A stretch of 64,000 nt of DNA from Nitrospira sp. GTDB lineage: Bacteria; Nitrospirota; Nitrospiria; Nitrospirales; Nitrospiraceae. Made by a program: the position numbers and the translations under genes. Positions 34,318 through 42,703 of this stretch are shown one piece after another; the first letter of the stretch is position 1; each line of letters opens with the position of its first letter. The notes under the pieces are model-generated. The model was not told where the DNA came from and did no database searches. It saw nothing but the letters and a program-made list of their open reading frames with translations. The stretch covers positions 62,001 to 126,000 of the forward strand of contig JAEURX010000018.1 in the NCBI GenBank assembly GCA_016788885.1, written 5' to 3'.

Positions 34318-35334
34318 TTAGTAGGCGGCGCCGTGTGGCGCCATATGGGTCGAGACTGGCTGCACGCCCTTGGCCTTCTCATGGTCTCCACGCACCCAAC
34401 CGGCAATACGTGAGACGACAGCGCCGACATCCAGGCCATATTTTTCCCAAATCGCCTGGCGCCCGCCGTAATCAAAAACGAATCGATCGTCCTGTCCGAT
34501 TCGCATCGTCGGAATGTGTCTATCCTCATCGATCATCCATTCGGCGACGAGGCTGCCCAAGCCACCAGCCAGCAAATGCTCCTCAAGGGTTACGACGCGG
34601 GCAACATTCTTCAAGTACTGCTTCAAGGCATGGCCATTGAGCGGCTTCAACCGGAACACGTCGATCACTCCCACGTTCAGGCCCGCACTCTCGTGCAGGA
34701 GATCGGCTGCCGCCAACGCCTGATGCACCATCACGCCGGATGTCAGGATGCAGACGTCATCTCCTGACCGCAGCTGTGTCAGTCCCTGCGCGATCTCAAT
34801 ACGGCGTCCCGCGTACACTTCTGGGAGGCCGGCGCGATCAAAGCGGATGTATTGAGGCGATCGGTCGTGATGCACTACCGAGGCGAGCTCGGCTGCGCTA
34901 GTCCCGTCGGCCATGCTGTAGATCTTCAGGTTGGGAAGGGCACGCATGATGGAGACATCCTCCACCGTGTGATGGCTCGGCCCCATAATGTCGTAGGCAT
35001 ACCCGGCCCCCACGCCGATCAGGACGATCGGAAGATTCATGGCGCATACGTCCAATTTGACCTGTTCGTAGCAACGCAAGCTGACGAATGGGGCGATGGC
35101 ATAGACGTACACTTTCTTTCCCTCGAAGGCCATGCCGCAGGCCATGCCGATCAATTGTTGCTCCGCGATCCCGACGTTGAAGAACCGATCGGGAAAGTCG
35201 CGGGCGAACTGATCGAGCGTGGGTGCCCCGTTATCGGCCGTGATGAAAATCGCCTGGGGGTCTTCTTGGAACAACTTATACAATTCGTTGAAGAACTGAT
35301 CCCGCATACCTAATATGAACTTGGTCGATCCCAT
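34318..35334 (-). CDS. Split transketolase, C-terminal (pyrimidine-binding) subunit
   Basis: A 338-residue protein corresponding to the Pyr and C-terminal domains of transketolase. The catalytic Glu is in NVGIAEQQLIGMACG; a His-rich loop IMGPSHHTVEDVS and a terminal domain starting ILTSGVMVHQAL follow. It must pair with the TPP-binding half encoded immediately upstream. The enzyme transfers a two-carbon ketol group, and could supply sedoheptulose 7-phosphate for heptose or add a two-carbon branch to a keto sugar. Its place in the glycan operon shows it is not simply the housekeeping enzyme. Confidence 0.88.
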   Translation of the reverse strand: MGSTKFILGMRDQFFNELYKLFQEDPQAIFITADNGAPTLDQFARDFPDRFFNVGIAEQQLIGMACGMAFEGKKVYVYAIAPFVSLRCYEQVKLDVCAMNLPIVLIGVGAGYAYDIMGPSHHTVEDVSIMRALPNLKIYSMADGTSAAELASVVHHDRSPQYIRFDRAGLPEVYAGRRIEIAQGLTQLRSGDDVCILTSGVMVHQALAAADLLHESAGLNVGVIDVFRLKPLNGHALKQYLKNVARVVTLEEHLLAGGLGSLVAEWMIDEDRHIPTMRIGQDDRFVFDYGGRQAIWEKYGLDVGAVVSRIAGWVRGDHEKAKGVQPVSTHMAPHGAAY

Positions 35335-35405
35335 GGATGCTTCCTTTCGTCATCGACGAGGTTGTCGTAGGGCTGTCCGCCCATGGCGTTCGGATGGTCT
35401 GGGGG

Positions 35406-36293
35406 TCACTTATTATTGATGTCGTGTCTGGTCAATTCGAGATCCGCCCCTTCCGGCACCCGGTAATGCCACAAGCGCTTTCCCTCCATGAGCGACGCCC
35501 CATGCCCCTTCTGGGTGTTGGCAATGATCATCAATGGTTTCTTGCGTTTCGGCGAGCGCACATCGCGAAACGCCTCGAAGATCTCAGCGAAAGAATGGCC
35601 GTCGATCACGCGAGTCTCGAACCCGAACGCCTTGAATTTTTTATCGAGTGGATTGAGACGCGGGTTGTCGGAGGCCAGCCGTCGGTCGGCAGGGTCCGTG
35701 GGACCAAGCACGCCCTGTCCGTTCCGGTCTACAATGCAGACCAGATTCCGGTAGCCGCGATGCCCGGCATAGATGGCCGCTTCCCAATTGGAGCCCTCGA
35801 ATAATTCGGCGTCTCCGAGGAAGCAGACCACCATGTGTTCCTCTCGGTTGATCAGGGCCGCTTCGGCCATCCCCGTCGCGATCGGAAGCCCATGACCCAG
35901 GGAGCCGGTGATGACTTCGATTCCCGGGATGTTCCATTCGGCATGGACGCCAAGGAGATTTCCAACACCGGCAAAATTCTCCAGTTCGGACAACGGGAAA
36001 TACCCCAGGTCCGCCAGAATCGGATACAAGCCGATTCCACCCTGCCCCTTACTGAGGATGAACCGGTCTCGCCCGTTCCATTTGGGATTCTGCGCATCAA
36101 ATCGCAGGAGGCCGCCGTAATACAGTGCAACCAACAGTTCGGTCTGCGAATATGCTGTACTGATGTGACCGCTGTGCGCCTTGACCGCCATCTCCAGGAC
36201 CGTCGAGCGAACCCATTGCGCCTTCCGTCGCAACCGAACTTCCATGTCCGAAGATTTGGCCTGCGAACCCGATGTGAGTTGTGCTGTTTTCAT
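35406..36293 (-). CDS. Split transketolase, N-terminal (TPP-binding) subunit
   Basis: A 295-residue protein with the transketolase PP domain: GHISTAYSQTELLVALYYGG, a TPP/Mg motif starting GDAELFEGSNWEAA and ending near VDRNGQG. The start is chosen for a strong GGAGG six bases before this ATG; an upstream in-frame codon would overlap the nucleotidyltransferase gene. It forms a complete enzyme with the following C-terminal subunit gene. Confidence 0.88.
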   Translation of the reverse strand: MKTAQLTSGSQAKSSDMEVRLRRKAQWVRSTVLEMAVKAHSGHISTAYSQTELLVALYYGGLLRFDAQNPKWNGRDRFILSKGQGGIGLYPILADLGYFPLSELENFAGVGNLLGVHAEWNIPGIEVITGSLGHGLPIATGMAEAALINREEHMVVCFLGDAELFEGSNWEAAIYAGHRGYRNLVCIVDRNGQGVLGPTDPADRRLASDNPRLNPLDKKFKAFGFETRVIDGHSFAEIFEAFRDVRSPKRKKPLMIIANTQKGHGASLMEGKRLWHYRVPEGADLELTRHDINNK

Positions 36294-36303
36294 TGATGTC
36301 CTC

Positions 36304-37038
36304 CTAAAGTTTCTGCAACGATCCACATAGGCCCATCCTGTGTGTAAACACCGCCAGCCGTTCAGGAGTTCCGATATCGAACAGCGGGCTGGCGGTCACA
36401 AATCCATACAGTGACTCCGAAACTAACCGCGGAATGAACTCTCGCTCGAGCGACCACACGTGAGTCTCCGGGAACAGTGTCTCAACGGACTGCTCAAACA
36501 CATACACACCCGCATTGAAATAGCCTCGTGTGCCCCGCCCAGGTTTCTCCACCATCGACAAGACCCGGTCGTCGCGTCCCAGCACGACGTTTCCCGCATC
36601 ACATCGGTCATCGGGAATTGTCACGACCATTGTGCCCTGCGTCCGTTTCATCACATGAAACCGCAAAAGTCTTGCAGGATCGACGTCGCAGAACGAATCA
36701 CCGTTGACAACGAACATCCGTTGACTGCGCGCCACACTAAACGCCTGGGCCAAGGCTCCCCCGGTTCCCAGCGGCTGAGGATCTCGTACAAACGAGGCTT
36801 GATAGAGACCCCCTTCTGCCCGAACCCACGATTCGATCTGATCGCCCATGTATCCCGTGCTGAAAATGAACCGACGCGCCCCATGTCGAACCCAATGTTC
36901 GAGGAGGAACGACAGGAATGGTCTGCCGTGGATGTCCGCCATTGATTTCGGACGATCCGCCACGACGGATTGCAGACGACTGCCGAGGCCGCCACAGAGA
37001 ATGATCACATCACAATCCTCAACACGGCTCATCGTCAC
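36304..37038 (-). CDS. Sugar-phosphate nucleotidyltransferase, HddC-like
   Basis: A 244-residue NTP-transferase with the signature IILCGGLGSRLQSVVADRPK near the N-terminus, a metal-binding GDSFCDVD segment (about 115) and VEKPGRG. It resembles HddC (GDP-D-glycero-alpha-D-manno-heptose guanylyltransferase) and RmlA-like enzymes. The HddA-like kinase gene directly upstream supports a heptose-1-phosphate substrate; the nucleotide specificity is not evident. A GTG start overlaps the kinase stop; ATG two codons later is the alternative. Confidence 0.8.
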   Translation of the reverse strand: MTMSRVEDCDVIILCGGLGSRLQSVVADRPKSMADIHGRPFLSFLLEHWVRHGARRFIFSTGYMGDQIESWVRAEGGLYQASFVRDPQPLGTGGALAQAFSVARSQRMFVVNGDSFCDVDPARLLRFHVMKRTQGTMVVTIPDDRCDAGNVVLGRDDRVLSMVEKPGRGTRGYFNAGVYVFEQSVETLFPETHVWSLEREFIPRLVSESLYGFVTASPLFDIGTPERLAVFTHRMGLCGSLQKL

Positions 37039-38105
37039 GCTGCCTTTCCGATAAGCGCGGATTTGAGTTGCGTGGCGGTCTGTGCCGAGCTTTGTGCCCA
37101 GACATCGTCCAACATGAGTTGATCTTCCTGATAGAACACGATCTGTGTGCCCAGACCTTCAAACTTGAAAGGCACTTGTAAGAGCCCCGGGAGGGCCAAT
37201 CGAATACGCTCATGGTCTTGGGGCCTGGCAAAGAACAACATGAACCCACCCCCTCCGGCTCCGAGCAGCTTCCCGCCGAGTGCGCCCGCTTCCCTTGCCG
37301 CCGTGTAGATCTCGTCGATGGCCGGAGTGGTAATGCGCGAGGTCAACCGTCGTTTGAGCATCCAGGCCTCGTGCAGCATGGTGCCGAAGTCGGCGATGTC
37401 GCGATCACCGGTGAGGATCGCAATGCCCTCCTCCACCATCTGCAACATGGCCGAGAGTTCGACTTGCCGATGTTTCGTGCGATCGATCTGCTCGCGGGCC
37501 ACTTCGGAAGCGATCCGCGAAAACCCCGTGAAGTACAGTTGCAGGTGGCTTTGGAACGACGCCAGGCGCTCTGGACGCATGATGATCGGGGTATGTCCGA
37601 TGTCCCCGTTCTGGGAAAACGTGGCCTTGCATAGCCCGCCATGAGCCGCCAGGACCTGGTCTTGGCAGCCGACGGCTTCACCCAACACATCCTGCTCGAC
37701 ATGAATCGCGGCCTGCGCTAACTGGGCCTTGCTAGGCATAATGTGCTGCAAGGCATACAGGGTATGCAGCAACCCCACGGTGAAGGAGGAACTGGAACCC
37801 AACCCGGTTCGCGCCGGCAAATCACCGTCGTGATGAATTTCCAACCCGTCGTCGATATTGAGGTACTTGAGCACGCCGCGCACCGCCGGATGTTCGATCT
37901 CTTGATTGTTGTTCACGAGTTCGATGCGCGAATAGGCAATGCGGGTGCGATGTTCAAAGAACGGCGGCAACTGCCGGCAGCTGATGTAGCAATATTTGTC
38001 GATGGTCGTCGCGAGCACCGCTCCGCCATGTTCGCGGAACCAGACAGGATAATCAGTGCCGCCACCGAAAAAGGAGATACGGAATGGCGTTCGGCTGATG
38101 ATCAT
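37035..38105 (-). CDS. GHMP-family sugar kinase, HddA-like
   Basis: A 356-residue GHMP kinase. Motif 1 is RTPFRISFFGGGTDYP, motif 2 (ATP loop) is LPARTGLGSSSSFTVGLLH (about residue 100-118) and motif 3 is LLGAGGGGFMLFF. The FGGGTD start is characteristic of D-glycero-D-manno-heptose 7-phosphate kinase (HddA) and relatives. It would phosphorylate C1 of a heptose 7-phosphate before nucleotide transfer by the next gene product. GmhA and GmhB partners are not in this window. Confidence 0.83.
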   Translation of the reverse strand: MIISRTPFRISFFGGGTDYPVWFREHGGAVLATTIDKYCYISCRQLPPFFEHRTRIAYSRIELVNNNQEIEHPAVRGVLKYLNIDDGLEIHHDGDLPARTGLGSSSSFTVGLLHTLYALQHIMPSKAQLAQAAIHVEQDVLGEAVGCQDQVLAAHGGLCKATFSQNGDIGHTPIIMRPERLASFQSHLQLYFTGFSRIASEVAREQIDRTKHRQVELSAMLQMVEEGIAILTGDRDIADFGTMLHEAWMLKRRLTSRITTPAIDEIYTAAREAGALGGKLLGAGGGGFMLFFARPQDHERIRLALPGLLQVPFKFEGLGTQIVFYQEDQLMLDDVWAQSSAQTATQLKSALIGKAA

Positions 38106-38135
38106 CCTCGCCCTCCCTGACGGTTCGCGGGGGAC

Positions 38136-39083
38136 TCACACATTGGCGTATTGCCCCGCTTTGACGACGGTGTAGCACTTGATCAGCTCGCGAATGCCCC
38201 GCTCCAGCGACCATTCCGGCTTAAACCCGGTGTGCAGCAGTCGTTGATTCGAGACGATGTAGTCGCGTTTGTCGGGGTCTTCGCCGATGGGCGCCTCGAA
38301 TGACACGAACTGCGGGAGCACGCGCTGGATTTCCCGGCAGAGCTCCAACTTCGAGAGATTGGCGTCGTCCAATCCGACGTTGTATGGCCGGTCTTTCATC
38401 TCCTCGAAATGATCGATCGCATGCAGGAAGGTGCGCACGACATCGCGAATATGGATGTAGTTCCGCTTGCAATGGCCTTCAAACACGACCACTGCTCGAT
38501 CGTGCACGGCTCGCCAGACAAAATCGTTGACCAGCAAATCCATGCGCATCCTCGGCGACACGCCGAACACGGTCGCCAGTCGCAGTGTAATGGCGTTGCC
38601 GCGATCCAACACGACACGCTCCGCCTTGACCTTTGTTTCGCCGTACAGGCTGATAGGGCGAAGCGGCGAATCTTCGGTACACGGCACGCCGGGTTGGCCG
38701 ATGCCATACCCGCTGTTGGTGACGGGAAAGATAATCCGCTGGCGAGGCGACGAGAGTTTGCAGAGCAGCTGGACGGCTTCGAAATTTACCGTATAGGCCC
38801 CTACCCGGTCTCTGTCGCACAGAGGTGCTCCGACTAAAGCGGCGAGCGGAATGATGAGGTCGGCCTTGCGCAGCAGGTCTGTCAGCAGCCGTTCATCTCG
38901 GCAGTCGCCTCGCACGACCTGAAACTGCTCTTCGGCGCAACAGTCCATCAAGCTGTTTTGCCGGTAGAGGAAATTGTCGAGGACGGTGACCGCATAACCC
39001 CGGTCGAGCAGTTGTCTGGTCAGTACGGAGCCGAGGTATCCGGCTCCACCGGTGATGAGGACTTGTGTTGAACCTGTCGTCAT
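38136..39083 (-). CDS. NAD-dependent sugar epimerase/dehydratase (extended SDR)
   Basis: A 315-residue extended short-chain dehydrogenase. The Rossmann motif GGAGYLGS is near residue 12, and the catalytic Y-x-x-x-K is LYGETKVKAE (about residue 145). It modifies a nucleotide sugar, by epimerisation, dehydration or reduction. The ATG at 39083 is preferred because the longer form would run inside the preceding gene. It lies between the sugar dehydratase-like PLP enzyme and the kinase. Confidence 0.83.
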   Translation of the reverse strand: MTTGSTQVLITGGAGYLGSVLTRQLLDRGYAVTVLDNFLYRQNSLMDCCAEEQFQVVRGDCRDERLLTDLLRKADLIIPLAALVGAPLCDRDRVGAYTVNFEAVQLLCKLSSPRQRIIFPVTNSGYGIGQPGVPCTEDSPLRPISLYGETKVKAERVVLDRGNAITLRLATVFGVSPRMRMDLLVNDFVWRAVHDRAVVVFEGHCKRNYIHIRDVVRTFLHAIDHFEEMKDRPYNVGLDDANLSKLELCREIQRVLPQFVSFEAPIGEDPDKRDYIVSNQRLLHTGFKPEWSLERGIRELIKCYTVVKAGQYANV

Positions 39084-39129
39084 GACTGTACGAGCTCCCC
39101 TTGAGTCTGCCGATGTGTCACTCCCCTCC

Positions 39130-40323
39130 TCATGCAGCTTCCAGGACGATCCGGGAAATATGCAGAACATCCTGGTCGGTCATCGAGGCGTGGTTCGGCA
39201 GAAAAAATCCGCAGTGATGGACCCGGTCCGCCACGGGAAAACTGGCCTTCCCGTAACGATTCATCCAGAACGGGTGCAGGCCCAGATTGCCGGCCGAGAA
39301 AATTCTCGTTTCCACGCCCTCGGCGACCAGTGCCCGGACGATGCGTTTGCGTTGATCAGAGGAATCGGCGAGCAGGCCGAACGAAATACTTGCGACTTTG
39401 CTGTGCTGAGGGGGACGTTGTGTGTAAAACCGCTTCCCCAATTGTTCGAGGTACCGATTGTGATTGGCCTGTCGCCGCCCTGTCATCCAATCGAGCTTGC
39501 GCAGCTGTTCGATGCCGAGAAAGGCATTGAGATCCGTCGAACGGAGGTTAAATCCCGGCTCGTAAAAGACAAAGGGTGAGTGAAAGTCGTCGATCTGGTA
39601 TTCGTCGACCAGTTCCTGATGCCGTGCGGACGGCACGTCCTTGCTCCATCCGTGGCTGCGAAGCATCAGCAGGAGATCGGCAAACTGTCGGTCGCTGCAC
39701 GACACCATGCCGCCCTCGATCGTGGACATCTGGTGGCCGAAGTAGAAGGAGAAACTGGCCATGTCGCCGAAGGTGCCGACTTTCTTGCCTTCATATTCGG
39801 CGCCGATCGCCGCACAGGCGTCTTCGAGAAGATAAAACCCATAACGATCTTTCAAGGTTTGCAATTCGCGCATGCGATGGGGAACGCCCAGGACCTGCAC
39901 CAGCAGGACGGTCTGCGCCTGGTGCCGCTTCAGCAGGTCTTCAAGATGATTCAGGTCGAGTCCGAAGGTGTCCGGGTCTGCCTCGCACATCAACGGCGTG
40001 AAGCCGAATTGCATGGCCGGGGCAATCGACGTCACCCACCCGACGCTGGGAACGACAACCTGTGTATTTCGCAGTTTTCCTGAACGCAGCAAGGCGTAAT
40101 ACATGAGCAAGTTGGCGGATGAGCCGGAATTGCAATGTACGGCATAGGGGCGCCCCAACCACTCGGCCCATTGCCGCTCAAAATCCAACGTGAGCGCCCC
40201 CTTGGTGAGGCGTGGATAGGTTTTCAGCCAGTCGATCAACCGGTCGATGTCCTGACGGTCGATCGTGTCCTGCGCAAGGCTCCATCGTGGATTCAACTTG
40301 GCACTCTGGGCATGAAGCGTCAT
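39130..40323 (-). CDS. DegT/RfbH-family PLP enzyme with His in place of the catalytic Lys
   Basis: A 397-residue fold-type I PLP protein of the DegT/DnrJ/EryC1 family. Cofactor contacts are visible in NSGSSANLLMYYAL (about 65-78) and ED at 167-168. Where sugar aminotransferases have the Schiff-base Lys in an S-F-x-x-x-K pattern, this protein reads SFYFGHQMSTIEGG with His197. His at this site characterises the PMP-dependent 3-dehydratases RfbH (E1) and ColD that make 3-deoxy sugars. It is therefore more likely a C-3 dehydratase than an aminotransferase. It is the first gene of the glycan operon. Confidence 0.85.
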   Translation of the reverse strand: MTLHAQSAKLNPRWSLAQDTIDRQDIDRLIDWLKTYPRLTKGALTLDFERQWAEWLGRPYAVHCNSGSSANLLMYYALLRSGKLRNTQVVVPSVGWVTSIAPAMQFGFTPLMCEADPDTFGLDLNHLEDLLKRHQAQTVLLVQVLGVPHRMRELQTLKDRYGFYLLEDACAAIGAEYEGKKVGTFGDMASFSFYFGHQMSTIEGGMVSCSDRQFADLLLMLRSHGWSKDVPSARHQELVDEYQIDDFHSPFVFYEPGFNLRSTDLNAFLGIEQLRKLDWMTGRRQANHNRYLEQLGKRFYTQRPPQHSKVASISFGLLADSSDQRKRIVRALVAEGVETRIFSAGNLGLHPFWMNRYGKASFPVADRVHHCGFFLPNHASMTDQDVLHISRIVLEAA

Positions 40324-40518
40324 GGTGATCGTCCCCTCCGCGTCAAATCAGGCTCAGCCTCGTCACAGGACGAGGGGTGACATGAGGAGACTAATCAAGA
40401 TGCATGCCATCCCCCGGAGCGGGCGGCACATGCGAAAACAGGGGTGTTTCAGGAGTTCAGAGGAGATCGGCAGAGAAGGCCGGGCAAAAAATTCCCAGTC
40501 GCTGGAAGCCGCTGCAGT

Positions 40519-41232
40519 CTAGGCGGATTCGAAGGAGTGTTTTTGCAGCACGAAAGATTCGAGGGCTTTTCTGACCGATCCGCCCCACCCGCGGTACTCG
40601 ATGGTTTCTTTTCCATCGAAACGGAATTCCAGCCCCAGGACTGTTCCGTCGGCCTGCATTGACACGTTTCGCACGACTGCCGTCAGATTGTTGACGTGGC
40701 CGGTCCCAACGATTTCGAATTCTACGCGCAAGACCAGACCGGGGAAAAAGTCCTGCATCGGCCGCTGCAGACGTATCGCGCATCCCGATGCGCTCAGGTC
40801 CGTCAGGAGTCCACCGATACGCGGTTGATGAGCGGCTTGCGGATCGCGCGAGCCACCGGTCAGCTGCAATACCACCACCGGTTCCTGCGCCACCACCCGT
40901 CCATGCTTGCGGAGCGAGACGGCTTCGATCGTCGAAGGAAATGCCAGAAGGAGAAATGGAAACGGCTGCATCAGCGCCTGCAACACCTCAGTGCGGTACC
41001 CGATGATACGTCCGGCATGGATATACCGCAGCAGACACGACGTTCCGGCCGCACAGGGAATCGGTTGCCCGAAATGAAACGGCCATTCACAGATGATCCA
41101 ACTTCGATGTTTCCAGCCGAGTACCGTGGAGCCATATTGCGCTCCCGTGTCTTCCCCGACCAGGCTCAGCTGAAGCGCAAGTCCGACCTCGAGAAACGAC
41201 GCGGGGTGACGATGCACGATCAGGTCGGTCAT
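40519..41232 (-). CDS. YcgR-like PilZ flagellar brake protein
   Basis: A 237-residue two-domain protein: an N-terminal YcgR_2-like beta domain (about 1-110, with GTSCLLRYIHAGRIIGYRTE) and a C-terminal PilZ domain with SLRKHGRV (R-x-x-x-R) and DLSASGCAI (D-x-S-x-x-G). YcgR binds c-di-GMP and slows the motor through MotA/FliG. GGGGAG seven bases before this ATG decides the start; the longer in-frame form has no support. It is divergent from the HD-GYP gene, each with a sigma-28-like site. Confidence 0.8.
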   Translation of the reverse strand: MTDLIVHRHPASFLEVGLALQLSLVGEDTGAQYGSTVLGWKHRSWIICEWPFHFGQPIPCAAGTSCLLRYIHAGRIIGYRTEVLQALMQPFPFLLLAFPSTIEAVSLRKHGRVVAQEPVVVLQLTGGSRDPQAAHQPRIGGLLTDLSASGCAIRLQRPMQDFFPGLVLRVEFEIVGTGHVNNLTAVVRNVSMQADGTVLGLEFRFDGKETIEYRGWGGSVRKALESFVLQKHSFESA

Positions 41233-41282
41233 TCTTCTGCTCCCCACATGTACGGTACGGCACAGACACACCCTCATCACCG

Positions 41283-41310
41283 GTATCGGTCGAGACGTGC
41301 ACAACCTGAA
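41283..41310 (-). promoter_or_regulatory. Weak sigma-28-like site upstream of the YcgR-like gene
   Basis: Minus strand TTCAGGTT, 12 bases, ACCGATAC. The -10 is good, the -35 has three mismatches and the 28-base length is kept. It lies 51 bases before the start codon. Confidence 0.35.
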
Positions 41311-41341
41311 GTGCGCAGGGCGTGTGGCGCTGCCTGTCCGG

Positions 41342-41369
41342 TAAAGGACCTCCTCAGATCTACCGATAT
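41342..41369 (+). promoter_or_regulatory. Sigma-28-like site upstream of the HD-GYP gene
   Basis: Plus strand TAAAGGAC, 12 bases, ACCGATAT, with the usual 28-base length. It would give a leader of about 70 bases to the HD-GYP and hybrid kinase genes. Confidence 0.45.
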
Positions 41370-41446
41370 ATATTCCGCGACAACTGAACGCACCGATACC
41401 GTTTACCGACGACGCCGTCCCTGCGCGGATTCAGCCTGACTCGGAT

Positions 41447-42703
41447 ATGGACTCGACTAAACGCATTTCCATTGATCAGCTCACGGTCGGCATGTTTATC
41501 GCGGGCCTCGATCAACCCTGGTACCGAACGCCGTTTTTGCTCCACAAATGGCTGGTCACCAACCCCGACGACATTGTTCAACTCAAACGGCACGGCATTC
41601 ACATCGTCACCATCGATACGAAGCGCGGACTGGACGTGGGCGCAGCCCCTGCGCCGGAGTCGAGTGCGGCAGTCGTCGAAGAGCAGGCGTCCCCTGCTCC
41701 TGCAGAGCCTACGACTCCTCAGAGCAACGAGCCTCCATCTCCAGCCGCGGCGGCTGCGGCGGTGTACCGACAAGCGATGGAAGCGGTCGAACGCGTCTTC
41801 CTCGATATCGAGGCCGGTCAACCACCCAAGATTGTGGCCTTGAAGCCGGTTGTGCGCGACCTGCTGAAGCAGATTATCGAACAGCCGGAAGCGATGATGA
41901 TTCAGTTCTGTCTGGATAAGATGCGCCGCTTTGACGGCACGCTCGCCAACCACGGTATGGACGTGTGCGTCCTGACGCTCATTCTGGCGGTGGAAAATAA
42001 GTGTACGGAAGATGAGATGGAAGCGCTCGGACTGGGCGCGCTCATGCACGATATCGGATTTGTCCGGCTACCGCGGAACCTCTATCGGAAGACCTCCGCG
42101 CTCACGGAGCAGGAACAGGTGCTGATGCGGCAACATCCGCAATTGGCGGCCAGTGTTTTGGCGCAAGTCGACCGAGTGCCGGAGACGGTCACCAGAATCA
42201 TTGCCGAACATCACGAATTTCAGGACGGAACCGGCTTTCCCAAACTGGTGAAGGCCGGCGCGATTTCCCCCCTCACTCAACTGATGGCACTGGCGGATGC
42301 GTATGATGATCTGGTCACGACCAGATATGGCCGCCCGCCCCTGCTACCCCACGATGCCATTCGACAGCTCTTCGTGCTGGGCGCCAAAGGCCGGTACGAT
42401 AAGACCCTGGTTGAGGTGGCGATCAAAGTGTTGGGTGTCTATCCCTTGGGAAGTCTCATCAAGCTCAACACCAACGAATGCGCGGTGGTGATCGGTCTGA
42501 ACCATGAAGATCGATTACGGCCGCGAATCCGTATCATCAAGGGTGTCGATGGAGAACGTCAGCACCAGCCCGTGGATATCGATCTTCAAAACCAACCGTC
42601 CGATCAGCCGACTCGATCCATTCTCCGAGCGCTGGATCCCGGCACGGAACATATAGACCTACCGCAATACCTCGATCTTGCGGTGGGTGGAGCGTCCGTA
42701 TGA
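41447..42703 (+). CDS. HD-GYP domain protein, likely c-di-GMP phosphodiesterase
   Basis: A 418-residue protein. The N-terminal DUF3391-type region (about 1-65, ISIDQLTVGMFIAGLD) is followed by a Pro/Ala linker and an HD-GYP domain (about 160-350) with HD at 201-202, HHE at 255-257 and DGTGFP at 260-265, so the GYP motif reads GFP. Metal ligands look complete, so hydrolysis of c-di-GMP is plausible. The stop codon overlaps the start of the hybrid kinase (ATGA), suggesting a functional pair. Confidence 0.88.
   Translation: MDSTKRISIDQLTVGMFIAGLDQPWYRTPFLLHKWLVTNPDDIVQLKRHGIHIVTIDTKRGLDVGAAPAPESSAAVVEEQASPAPAEPTTPQSNEPPSPAAAAAAVYRQAMEAVERVFLDIEAGQPPKIVALKPVVRDLLKQIIEQPEAMMIQFCLDKMRRFDGTLANHGMDVCVLTLILAVENKCTEDEMEALGLGALMHDIGFVRLPRNLYRKTSALTEQEQVLMRQHPQLAASVLAQVDRVPETVTRIIAEHHEFQDGTGFPKLVKAGAISPLTQLMALADAYDDLVTTRYGRPPLLPHDAIRQLFVLGAKGRYDKTLVEVAIKVLGVYPLGSLIKLNTNECAVVIGLNHEDRLRPRIRIIKGVDGERQHQPVDIDLQNQPSDQPTRSILRALDPGTEHIDLPQYLDLAVGGASV

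Noticed and set aside
40394-40409. Sigma-54-like TGGCATG-N4-TTGAT upstream of the glycan operon
   Set aside because: The essential -12 GC is lost (TTGA), so RpoN recognition is unlikely; I found no convincing promoter for this operon.
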